From Chytridium lagenaria (taxonomy: Eukaryota > Chytridiomycota > Chytridiomycetes > Chytridiales > Chytridiaceae): DNA of 17,122 nucleotides. Position numbers and translations under genes: made by a program. Below are positions 1 to 9,400 of this stretch, piece after piece (within the stretch, counting starts at the first letter, position 1; every line of letters starts with the position of its first letter). A model generated the notes under the pieces. It did not search any database, was not told the origin of the DNA, and saw only the letters and a program-made list of their open reading frames with translations. Location: assembly GCA_025449115.1 (NCBI GenBank), contig JAHLKC010000304.1:1-17122 (forward strand), written 5' to 3'.

Positions 1-114
1 AGGCCAACAAGCCGAACTAAATGCTATGCAAAGACATAGAGGGTATTTAACAATAAACAGTTGTATTAACATGCTTGACGCATTGACAACAAATTTTTTT
101 TGGACTCAAAGAAT

Positions 115-1813
115 ATGGATAAGAACGGTGAAGTTCAACGGCAACAACTGCAGAACACATATGATGATGGTGAATACAGAATACATTGAATAATAAGCCT
201 TTGAACGTTATTAACTTTGATCTTTATACACACAATCTATAGATTATGATGGCTCGGGAAGCCCTGAGGAGCCAACTTACAGTGACGATGATGATGAGCC
301 AACTCAGATTGAGGAGATGATGGAGGTTGATGCGTTGAATGAAGACTCGAATCGTAGTCAAAGACTCTCACGAAGATATGTTCGAATGGTTGATAGAAGT
401 ACCGCCGCACGGGGAGACACTTCAAATGAAAACAGTGAGTTCAATGCTGGTATATTGTTGACAACTCTGAACTTATAAGGACAACGTGAACAATCAGCAA
501 ACTACCAACATACAAATCAAAGCCGTAACAGATCCCATTCAGACTCTCTTCCGGCGGCTTCTCCTCCTCCTCCTCTTCCTGTTCCTCTTCCTCTTCCCAT
601 TGAAGGTGCATACAAAATTAGAAGTGGCCAAGTTATACAGGATGGTACATTAACTTGAATATGGCAAACAATAGCTCACCCTTTTTGTTTAAGTAAGTGT
701 GAAGCAGTCCAACAACCGAAGAAACGCATTTCCCAATGTGAACTGCCCTGCACAAACTAGATCAATGACGAATTCCTTTTTTCGACGGCATTGGGAGCAT
801 CTCGTTCAAACGGTAAGTGCAGTTTAACATTTCATAAACATTCTTACCCCTGTATCTAGGCTGATAACATGAGTCGAAAAATCAACGCTGGAATTCTCTT
901 ATTAGCTACTTACCCGGGGGCTATGGCAGCCAAGGCTTATACGTCACCAGGATTTCAGCAGCATGTTCCAGGTGAGAAACGGCTGCAAATTTATTGCGTT
1001 ATACACATCTACCAACGGAAACTGTGGTATGCCATAGTCTATCAACGCATACAGCAGTTGTACGTGGTATACCGCGACATACTGTGGTAACCACAGTATG
1101 CCGCAATATACAGCATTTTACTGCAGCAGTATGTTTAACCGCGCGGCACAATGCTGTATATTAACGCATACCGTGAATTCTTATCTGTTTAATTTTTTAT
1201 AATGGTGATGGTTGTTAACGTTTAAATAGGCTTTGGGATTAGCGAGCTGAAAAGATTAAAAGGCACAGGACGAAATGAAAGACAGCTTCGAAGCATCGCT
1301 TCTTTCATTTAAAAACATATTGGACGAATTCGACAAGAAGCTCACTGATATTGCCGAAAAGCTGGATTCGTCATTCGAAAGTGGCAGCGGTACGTCTTAA
1401 TTTGAATATTGTTTTATTACATTTGATTCGGTTCGAGTCTGGAAAAAAATTAATCTAACCATAATAAATTAAAAAGGGATACGTCCAAGGGTCAGGATTG
1501 CCCCCGTTGAACACCAAACTATTCCTGATAACAGCCGTACTTCATCCGTGTGTCAATGCCATTACCTCGCTTTTCGGAAGACTCATCGCCGCCTCGCCGA
1601 TCCGAACGCATTAGAAAATCAGCAAGCTTTTCTCCCGAAAACAAAGAAGGACTCAAAGTACTTCTAGAGGTTACTCAAGGCCTTTGTCATCTAGAGGAAA
1701 CTGACCGATCAAGATCTCGAACTGATTACAGCTCTTCAGAGCGCGGGAGTTCACCTATGAAAATTAGTAGGTACAACTCCAGATCATCTCGGAGAAGCGA
1801 CAGATATCGATAA
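115..1813 (+). CDS. Seven-exon gene, unrecognised acidic and Ser/Arg-rich protein
   Basis: I do not recognise this product. Proposed exons are 115-169, 243-434, 480-644, 694-812, 860-971, 1230-1389 and 1477-1813, about 380 codons. Introns begin GTGAAT, GTGAGT, GTACAT, GTAAGT, GTGAGA and GTACGT and end in AG; the intron ending at 693 has a clear pyrimidine tract. Phases match across the first five junctions, which is the main support. The ATG at 115 is the first in frame; an acceptor-like CAAAG precedes it, so an upstream exon is possible. Exon 2 is acidic (YSDDDDEP), exon 3 is Ser/Asn-rich then Pro-rich (SPPPPLPVPLPLP), exons 4-5 look globular (RRHWEHLV, SRKINAGILLLATYPGA), exon 6 is helical and charged, and the end is basic and Ser-rich (PPRRSERIRKS), possibly nuclear. 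Two one-base frame breaks are needed: the T run near 1308-1311 and somewhere in 1532-1565. It is either an indel-damaged gene or a young pseudogene. Confidence 0.6.
1067..1111. repeat. Hairpin inside the fifth intron
   Basis: Two 21-nt arms, 1067-1087 and 1091-1111, are inverted repeats with three mismatches around a 3-nt loop. The inner ten bases (CATACTGTGG / CCACAGTATG) pair perfectly. The surrounding 1000-1190 is rich in variants of GTGGTATACCG. The hairpin lies in a proposed intron of 258 nt, whereas the other introns are 45-87 nt, which suggests a small foldback element or repeat was added to the intron. Confidence 0.7.
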
Positions 1814-1834
1814 TTATGTAAACTCAATCATATG

Positions 1835-1840
1835 AATAAA
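1835..1840 (+). promoter_or_regulatory. Poly(A) signal AATAAA
   Basis: A canonical AATAAA lies 21 nt after the TAA at 1811-1813, in AT-rich sequence followed by GT-containing sequence. The position suits the 3' end of the seven-exon gene and supports its last exon. The hexamer is common in AT-rich DNA, so alone it is weak evidence. Confidence 0.5.
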
Positions 1841-1924
1841 TGCCGTAAAAATTTTGGTAAAATAGTAAGATGTAATGTTAATGTACACAGCATTAGCACT
1901 TATATATAAGCAATGGCGCAAAAA

Positions 1925-2055
1925 AGCGTATGTCTACGCACGTAAATCAGCGATTGCAACCGCAAGCGTACGCTTACGTACGTACGCTTGCGACTGTAAG
2001 CGCAAACGTTTGTATGCGTACGCATACGTCCGCACGTACGTCTGCGAAAACGTAT
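1925..2055. repeat. TACG-rich nested palindromes
   Basis: This tract is built from TACG, GCGTA and ACGCA words. It contains a perfect 16-bp palindrome GTATGCGTACGCATAC (2012-2027) and a 12-bp inverted repeat with an 8-nt loop (CGCAAGCGTACG at 1961-1972, CGTACGCTTGCG at 1981-1992). A 64-codon open frame crosses it but has repetitive, implausible composition, and I do not call it a gene. Long alternating purine-pyrimidine runs could favour cruciform or Z-form DNA; that is inference. Confidence 0.7.
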
Positions 2056-2407
2056 ATATGAAGCGATGATAATTAAATTATCTCACTTCCTCGATACTCC
2101 TTATGTGGCGCTCATAACTAGTACTGCTACTAATAACAGTTACTAAAGGAATAACTATACACTACTTAGATTTTTAAACAAGAAGGAAATATATACCATG
2201 TTCTCCCTTTTTTTATCGAGCCCTTATGTGGCATAGAAAAAAACGTAAATTGAGTGAATATTGCCTATTGATATCAGATGAATACCTGATTGTCCATTTA
2301 CATTGTTGGTAGATCAGTGATATCTGCTATATATTCTACAAGGACTGACGCTATGGTCGCTTGCAGCACACGGTTACAGTTGACCATCATACAAGTTATA
2401 GTGTGAA
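2056..2407. other. AT-rich spacer, no gene seen
   Basis: I see no gene and no convincing open frame. A short direct repeat containing CTTATGTGGC occurs near 2100 and 2224. The rest is AT-rich and low in features. Confidence 0.5.
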
Positions 2408-2765
2408 GCCGTATACCGTGGTATACCGTTTTTATGATTCATTGACAAATCGGTTAGGATTATAAAATTGACAATTATATAGGCTAAAGTATGAGGCCGT
2501 ACGCAGTGGTATTTTCCTAACCATAAATTATTTCATGAAAAGTAGTCATCTTTCCGGAATTGACAATTCTATAGTTCAAAGTTTAAAGCTGTATACGGGG
2601 TATTACCGTTTTATGAATTCGTTGACAATTTGCATTTTGATAACCATTTGACAAATTTTAGGTACTAAGTTTCAAGCCGTATACGGTGGCCTGGGCTAAA
2701 AAATATCCATTGACAATTTGTATTCAAGCTATAATTTTCACAACAGCATGGTATACACAGGTATA
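2408..2765. repeat. Degenerate ~90-bp tandem repeat with GTATACCG core
   Basis: Four diverged units start with GCCGTATACCG-like words at 2408, 2496, 2588 and 2676, spacings 88, 92 and 88. Each unit carries GTGGTAT or GGGGTAT close behind and one or more TTGACAAT words later. A fifth, poorer unit may begin near 2748 (GGTATACACAGGTATACCG). The core resembles the hairpin repeat in the fifth intron of the gene to the left. No protein is suggested. The array stops about 130 bp before the recognisable remains of element C. Confidence 0.65.
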
Positions 2766-2895
2766 CCGCGGTCAAAACAACCTACTCGAAACATCATTTT
2801 ACAACGGAAAATACTCCTGTCATACCAGGTACACATTTGTATGCGAACGTATATGATCTGAAATTCGACGAAAGGTTTTGTACAATGCGATATAA

Positions 2896-3058
2896 CCCAA
2901 GCCAGTCAAGTTCGACGGGCAAGACTTTCAAATCTGGAAACGTCGGATGACCACTTACTCAAAGACAAGGGTCTTTCGGCGATCACTGAGATAGGATTTA
3001 CGCCGTACGTTAACGAGAACGCTCCAACCAAAGAAGGAAGGATCTGCGGATCAAGGAG
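2896..3058 (+). pseudogene. gag: Element C Gag, N-terminal fragment
   Basis: The frame after the TAA at 2893 reads KFDGQDFQIWKRRM, matching the N-terminal Gag of A1 (FDGTQFHIWKYRM) and B (FDDKDFFIWKHRM), followed in another frame by KDKGLSAITEIGFTPY. A one-base loss near 2960 separates the two halves, and an extra G near 3041 is suspected. No start codon is seen: the expected Met and acidic leader are missing and an in-frame stop stands immediately upstream. The fragment ends at the B insertion and continues at 12965. Confidence 0.85.
3054..3058. repeat. Target site duplication AGGAG, left of B
   Basis: AGGAG directly abuts the TG of the left LTR of B and is repeated exactly at 12960-12964 after the CA of the right LTR. 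Five base pairs is the usual Ty1/copia duplication length. This proves an integration event into element C gag. Confidence 0.95.
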
Positions 3059-3381
3059 TGTTGGATCCTGACGCGTACTTAGAGCTCAATAAAGACAAAT
3101 GTATATATATGATCACTTATTTTATTACATTGGAAAAACCTCGAGTTCTTATACTAAGAGCTGGCACAGTCGGCACAGTCCTAGCACAATTGGCAAAGCC
3201 GCTGTTGTCATCACTGTGCCTGCACAGTCGCAGCACAGTTCCCGCACAGTCGATGACATGGAGAATAACACGAAGAACAAAAACCAAGTAACTAAACAAA
3301 CAGTAGAAAGACCAAGAGGCATTAACCAACATAATAGCGAAAACTGACAAGTGCATATAAGTGAAGATGTAAAACCCAACA
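3059..3381 (-). repeat. 3' LTR of element B
   Basis: On the minus strand it starts TGTTGGGTTTTACATC and ends GGATCCAACA, with TG/CA termini. It is 323 bp and differs from the other LTR at three positions: two near 3106-3117 (TATATATATGATCACT against TATGTATATGATCAAT) and one near 3319 (GAGGCATT against GAGTCATT). Positions 3164-3250 hold a cluster of six GCACAGT heptamers, one GCACAAT and one inverted copy. An AATAAA lies near its outer end on the + strand, antisense to the element. Confidence 0.95.
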
Positions 3382-3392
3382 TTCTCCCCCTT
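3382..3392 (-). other. Polypurine tract of element B
   Basis: On the minus strand AAGGGGGAGAA directly precedes the 3' LTR, the expected site for priming plus-strand DNA synthesis. It closely matches the tract of family A (GAGGGGGAGAA). Confidence 0.9.
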
Positions 3393-3430
3393 ACATCAAA
3401 ACGCTATGTCTGACTCAACACTTTATCTGG

Positions 3431-4975
3431 TCAATCCACCAAATCCACCATTCCCATCATCCTCCGAAAATTCTCAAAACTTTCCACGAGGTAAGGCTTT
3501 GGTGAGAGCATCTGCTGGCTGATCATCCGTTCCAACATGCTCAACTCTGATCAGTCCCTGTCTGATCCTATCCCTCACAGCGTGGAAAACGTAAGTCCAC
3601 ATGACGCGATCGAGAGCTGATTTTCGCGTTCTGGGCGACAGCGTTGGCGCTAGTGTTGTCCCCGTAGATGACAGGTGGGAATGTTGAAGCTGTAGCCAAG
3701 TTCATCCAACAACTGAACTATCCAGACCATATCTGACGAGGCCTCACTCAATGCCACGTACTCAGCTTCTGAACTAGACACAGCTACCGACGTTTGCTTC
3801 TTGATCCCCACAACACAGCTCCCCCATTGAGTGTTATATCACATAACCACTCACAGACTTCTTCCCATCCTCATCATTACCAAGGTCTGCATTACAGTAT
3901 CCAACCAGTTCCAGCTCCTCCCGAGCTGAATACTGAATCCCAATAGTTTTCGTTTGTTGAAGATACGCGACAATTCGCGTTGCGCAATTCCAGTGTCCAG
4001 ACTGAGGAGCTACTTGGTACCGAGCTACCATTCCCGTGGCGTAAGCAATATCAGGTCTGACTGAGACCATTGTATACATGATGGAGCCGATAACTGAACG
4101 GTAAGAGGTGCCCTCCATCTCATGAATAACCTCTCCCTCCATCTCCGCCTGTATCTTCACCCCAGTCTCCATCGGTGTCTGCTTGAGGTAGTGCAATTCT
4201 AGGCTCCCCCTGCGCTGTCGACCGGAAAGCTCTATTCAAGTCCTCCTCAAAGGCCATAGCTTCCTCAACAGTTGTCGTCGCGAGAATCACGTCATCAACA
4301 TAGATGACCAACAGAGTAAGCTTCCTTCCGTTCCTCTTCCAGTAGAGGCAAGGGTCCGACTTGCACTGCTTGAAGCGCTTTGATCGAATCCACTCATCAA
4401 AAACCTCATTCCATTCCAGCGGTGCTTGCTTTAACCCATACAAACTTCTCAACAAACGACACACCATGCCCTCCTTTCCTTCAACCGCAAACCCCTCCGG
4501 CTGCTCTATAAAGATCGCAACGTCTGTCAACTTCCCATTTAAGAACCCTGTCTTCACGTCAAATTGTCTGAGCTCCAACCGCTCATGGCAAGCTACGGCA
4601 AGGAAGATCCTGATCGTTGACGACCGAGCAACTGGTGAGAACATCTCAAAGAAATCCTCCCCCTCTTTCTGGCTATATCCCTTAGCCACGAAACGCGCTT
4701 TGTATCGAACAACCTCTCCATGCTCTCCTCTCTTGCGTTTAAAGACCCATCCAGACTTGATGGTCTTCTTATCGGTAGGTCGAGGGGCCAGAACCCATGT
4801 TGAGTTCTTGAGTAGAGACTTGTACTCGTCCTCCATGGCTGCTAGCCATTCCTTGCTATCTGAGCGACTTGATGCTTCTTCATAGGTATGTGGGTCTTCA
4901 TCGAGTTCCGTTGTTGTGCGCTGTTGGACGCGGTCCCACCGTGAACCACGCCAGATTCCTTGGCTTTGGAATGCG
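3431..4975 (-). pseudogene. pol: Element B reverse transcriptase and RNase H (3' half of pol)
   Basis: From the right, the linker joins WLAAMEDEYKSLLKN and the copia reverse transcriptase: IKSGWVFKRKR, ARFVAKGYSQKEG, FDVKTGFLNGKL, SLYGLKQAPLEWN and the catalytic YVDD at 4291-4302. After FRSTAQGEP, near 4205, the thumb region is absent and the frame moves to HYLKQTPMETG, so roughly 40 or more residues seem deleted. RNase H follows, with ELVGYCNADLG, the Glu of SSEAEYVALSEA, IYGDNTSANAV and SRHVDLRFH, split by several one-base shifts between 3834 and 3500. The polyprotein ends in MVDLVD with stop TGA at 3431-3433. The deletion and shifts make the copy inactive as sequenced. Confidence 0.9.
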
Positions 4976-4980
4976 AGAGG
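4976..4980. repeat. Target site duplication AGAGG, left of A1
   Basis: AGAGG abuts the TG of the left A1 LTR and recurs exactly at 10208-10212. Removing A1 and one copy joins the end of the B integrase linker to the start of its reverse transcriptase. Confidence 0.95.
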
Positions 4981-5380
4981 TGTTGGGTTTATTCATCTTT
5001 CTATTTTGTTTTCTCACCCACATTCGTTATTTTTGTCTAAGTTATTTTTCCCCGAACCTATTTGTTTACGCGTTATTTTAAGTTTTGAGTTGATCAGTTT
5101 ATTAAGCTCCTCATTCCATTTGAGGAAGCGTTAATCCCTTTAACCTTATTACTTTATGTTTTATTTATGATACGTAATTGGAGGGATTTACGGGTCATGA
5201 GTTCTGGTGTAAATCCCCACCCTCTACATGTATTGCGAAAAGTAGTTAACATTAATACATGGAAGTTTCGTAGTAATTACCTCCCTGTCACCGCTGGAGA
5301 CTCCATCACTATTCTTTATAGTTTAATTCCCTTTATTAATAATTATAATTTAATTACAATTGAGCCCCGTAACCCCTACA
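4981..5380 (+). repeat. 5' LTR of A1
   Basis: 400 bp from TGTTGGGTTT to CCCCTACA. Compared with the 3' LTR it has two substitutions (A/G in TTTATTAAGCTC, C/T in TAATACATGG) and two compensating one-base indels (a T run near 5030, a C run near 5055). An open frame at 5167-5388 lies within the LTR but shows no sign of coding constraint. The true promoter position cannot be read from sequence alone. Confidence 0.97.
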
Positions 5381-5382
5381 AG

Positions 5383-5394
5383 TGGTAGCACTTC
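5383..5394 (+). other. Primer binding site of A1
   Basis: TGGTAGCACTTC begins 2 nt after the LTR. The same 12 nt at the same offset occur in element B. The complementary tRNA 3' end would be GAAGTGCTACCA, giving discriminator A and a first acceptor pair A1:U72, the mark of eukaryotic initiator tRNA. Initiator Met tRNA is therefore a reasonable but unproven guess; the sequence beyond TGGTAGCA differs from the common initiator primer site. Confidence 0.75.
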
Positions 5395-5497
5395 ACCTGG
5401 TTGGAAGGAGGAGTGAATCGATCCATTTGAGGGCCGAAGAGTAAAAGAGAAAAGAGCATTCATCCCAAGAAAGAAAGCAAGCTGTCAACACGAGAAG

Positions 5498-6430
5498 ATG
5501 ACGAAAGAGAACGACGACAAACCGGTGATGTTTGATGGGACACAGTTCCACATCTGGAAGTACCGCATGATCGGGTACTTGAAAGGCAAAGGCCTTTGGA
5601 AGATCGTCGAGAAGGGCTGGACGCCCTATGCAGTCGTTGACACGCCTACAAATGCCGAAAAGAAGACTAGGTTAGAAGAAGAAGACCTGGACATGAAAGC
5701 AAAAGCAAGAATCGAATCAGAGTTCACGACATCATCCTACCGTTGATACAGGATGAATCCACGGCAAAGGCAACTGGGATAAAATAATCGAGACCTATGA
5801 AAGAAAGGCTCAGACGAACAGAAACGCGATTAGACGCAAACTCACGAACTTGAAGATGAAAGAAGAAGACGACTTAAAGACTTACATCGCGGAGGTCTCG
5901 TCAACCATTCAGCAACTGAAGGCAGCGGGGGAAGACACGGCAACCCCGCAACACATCTCCATCCTCTTGACGACCCTCCCTGAAGCATACGACATCATGT
6001 CAACCTTCTCGAGAACGAACCTAAAGCCGAGGCTGACTATGCCTATGTCGTTGGAAAGCTGTTAGACCATGAAACGAAACTGAAAGAGAGAAAGAAAGAA
6101 AATGAAGAGAATGAAGGCGCTCAGGCTCACGCTGCAGGACGCTACAACAATCAACAACAAAGACACCGCGGCGGCGAGGACCGAGAATGCTACAATTGCG
6201 GAAAGAAAGGTCACTTAGCAAGAGACTGCTGGAGCGCGAGAAGAAATAACGACAACAGAAATGAAAGAGACAACGAACCTCAAGCTCAACCTGCGGCTGC
6301 AGGAAGAGGTTTTTCCGAGGAAGAGGTCGCGGTGGTTTCCGTGGTCGAGGAGGACGCGGAAGAGGAGGTCGAGGCCGAGGTGGTTGGAATCGTGGACCTA
6401 ATGCAAACCTGGCAAACCAAAACAACAATC
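5498..6430 (+). pseudogene. gag: A1 Gag, CCHC knuckle and RGG-rich tail (frameshifted)
   Basis: Gag forms the virus-like particle and binds the element RNA. The ATG at 5498 opens MTKENDDKPVMFDGTQFHIW, the copia Gag N-terminus. The first frame stops at 5744-5746, and the protein continues in others: TNRNAIRRKLTNLKMKEEDD, then HISILLTTLPEAYDIM, then YAYVVGKLLDHETKLKERKK. A complete zinc knuckle CYNCGKKGHLARDC is at 6188-6229. Behind it (6302-6397), with one base of shift, is an Arg-Gly tract of repeated GRG and RGG units, absent from B (Lys-rich there) and C. At least three indels break the frame, so no full Gag can be made from this copy as read. Confidence 0.88.
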
Positions 6431-6456
6431 AGAACATCAACAACGGAGGAAATCCT

Positions 6457-9400
6457 GTGGTCTTCGTTGCAGCAGTACCTACCGTCAACATGAGCTCGGA
6501 AGGCGGTCCGCAGACTAGAGACACCAGATGGATGTTAGACTCTGGAGCCACTCACCACATGACGTTCCAGCGCAACATCCTGTCGAACTACCGCTCCATC
6601 CAGTGCAACATCAGCACTGCCGACAACAACAGCAATCTTGAATCCCGTGGAGTTGGTGACTGTGAAGTGAAGATTAGAAACGGTGAAAGAACAGGAACGT
6701 TAATACTCAAGAACGTGTTATACGTACCAAACATCGGACGGAACCTGATCTCGCTTGGGATGGCGAGAAAGAAGGATCTTGACATATTCCCGAAGGACGA
6801 CGGATACGACCTTAAACCAAAGAAAGAACCGTCAGCACAAGCACTTGCAACGTTCACCTACAGCAGCAAAGAGAATCTCATTTACCTTGATCAAGTCATC
6901 GAATTCAAGCCAAGCACCGCCTCAGCAAAGGCCGAGAAGTCTCTGACACCGCACCAGTGGCACTTGCGGATGGGTCATCTAGGAAAGAAGGGAGTGAAGA
7001 AGTTAATGAAGGTAGCAAAGGGGTCAAGATGACGAATGAAGAAGACACTTACCTTGTGAGGGTTGTGTTGATGGGAAAATGACAAGGACATCATTTCCTG
7101 ACAAACCCGACGAGTTGAAAGCCAAGGAGCCTCTCGAGAAAATCCACGTCGTTGACATCGTTGGACCTATGAAGACCGCGTCAAATGGCGGCGCACGTTA
7201 CTTCCTCACCATCGTCGACAGCGCGACAAACTACGTTACCGTTTACCTGTGCAAGAAGAAGAATGAGTCATTCAAGTACATCAAAAGTTTTAAAGAAGAA
7301 GCCGAGAAGAAAATCAAAAAAACTCATTGAAATCGTGGCAGACAACGGCGGCGAATTCAACAACAAACTAATGAAGGATTGGTGCTTAGAGCATGGGATT
7401 CGACTTACGTTCACCATGCCTTACACACCGCAACAGAACGGTGTTGCCGAACGGATGAACAGGACCTTGAACGAGAGGTCTAAAAGCATGTTAAGTTCTT
7501 CAAAACTCGAAACGCGTTTTTGGGGTGAAGCTGTGATGGCTGCAGCTTACCTCATTAACCGATCACCAACCCGAACGAACGAACAAGATGCAACGCCGCT
7601 TGAGAGATTCGCTGGAGTGAAACCTGACTTGTCGAGACTTCGTGGTTGGGGTTGCCTGGCACTTGTCTTGATACCCAAGCAGCAACGAAAGAAGGGAGAC
7701 TTTAACGCACGACGGTGTGCTCTCGTTGGGTATGAGCCGCTGGGCTATCGCCTTTGGGATCTACAAACGAATAAGTTGGTTAGAAGCAAGTCAGTGATTT
7801 TTAACGAGGGAGAAATGGCGGCGGAAGCAGAGAAGGGTGAATCAAAGTTTGAAGGGGAGGTTCAAGAATGGAAAAACGACCTAGACTTACCGGATTACTC
7901 TACAGACTCGTCAAGCTCTGGTGGAAGTGAACTTGATACGGCGGTAAACGACGAAGACTCTGAAGATGAAGAAGATGATAATGTTAGTTATCATACACCC
8001 GATCGTGACGACGATGAAGATGAAGAAAGAGAGGAACCTCACTCACCTACGGTTCGTCGATCCGGTGGAAGAAGAGTTCCAAACTTCCGTGAAGACCTGG
8101 ATGAGCCATACGAAACATCCCTTCGAAGGTCATCACGGAATAAGAAGAAACCTGGAGAGTTTTGGACGGTTAGACCATCAGCAAACACGGCATCATTAGA
8201 AGATGACGACGAACCAAAGACCTACCAGGAAGCGATGGGTAGGAAGGAGAAGGACGAGTGGAGGAAAGCGATGGAGGAGGAAATGAAAAGTTTAGTTGAG
8301 ATGGGAACGTGGAGGTTGGTTCCCCGACCTAAAGGGAGAAAGATTATTAAATCAGGATGGGTGTACAAAACTAAGCGAGATGAGTTGGGAAATCTCGATA
8401 AACGAAAAGCGAGATTTGTTGCTAAAGGGTACTCGCAGAAACAAGGAATCGACTATGACGAGAAATTCGCACCCGTAATCAAGCAAGCGACGTTGAGAGT
8501 GATGCTTGCGGTCGCTTGTCAAGAAAACATGGAGATTCGACAATACGACGTCAAGACCGCGTTCTTGAATGGGAAGCTTGAAGATCATGAGATCTATATC
8601 GAACAGCCCGAAGGATTCGTCGTTGAAGGGAAAGAAGACTGGGTGTGCCTGTGCATGAAGAGCCTCTACGGACTCGTTCAAGCACCAATGTGTTTCAACA
8701 CCGACTTGAACACGTTCCAAGTCGACGAGGAGAAGTTTACTCGGTCAGCGGCGGATCCATGCCTTTATTACAAGCGAAACGGCAAGGACCTCACCTTGAA
8801 GGGGTCTACGTCGATGATATCATAGAAGCGTCGACGAGCAAGGAGGAATTAGATCGATCAGAAAAACGATTCATGAGACGTTACCGAGGTACAAGAGCTC
8901 CAAGTTTTCGATACGTCCTGGGGTGGCAATGTCGCTATGATCGTGTAAAAGGGAAGATTGTGGTGTTCCAGCAGAGATACATCGAAACGATGGGTCAAAA
9001 GCTGGAATTACCGAAAACTCTTTTACACTATACTCCAATGGACGCCGTGAAGAAACTCCTGAAGAACATGGAAGGGGAGATAATGAAAACGAACGAGAAG
9101 AATCAAGGATACCGACAGTACACTGGATCTTAATGCATGCGATGATTGGAACTCGACCTGATATAGCATTCGCGCTTGGAATGAGCGCTAGGTTTCAAGA
9201 GAACCCTTACCCAGCGCATTGGGATGCGCTTTACCGAACTTGTGGATACTTACAGCAAACGAAGCAATTGGGAATTCAGTATACTAGAAAGGACAAGCTG
9301 GAATTGGTGGGATATGCAGACGCCGACATGGGAACGGATCCAGACGACATGAAGTCAACGAGTGGTTTTGTGATCACGTTGAACGGGGGAGCTGTGGTGT

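Noticed and set aside
237..425. 62-codon minus-strand frame
   Set aside because: Antisense of the acidic second exon, which fits a spliced gene on the plus strand with matching phases.
1875..2069. 64-codon frame over the TACG palindromes
   Set aside because: Composition is a by-product of repeated TACG words, with no start context or homology signal.
1961..2765. Repeats considered as a CRISPR array
   Set aside because: Units are diverged, near-contiguous and AT-rich, without constant repeats and unique spacers, and the context is eukaryotic.
2304..2886. Possible 5' LTR of C starting TGTTGG at 2304
   Set aside because: No matching TG...CA end, no primer binding site near 2886 and no second copy to compare.
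3058..3347. Short frames on both strands in the B LTRs
   Set aside because: They lie wholly in LTR sequence and cover the GCACAGT repeats; no protein-like features.
4361..4885. 174-codon + strand frame
   Set aside because: It is the antisense shadow of the B reverse transcriptase, whose motifs are clear on the minus strand.
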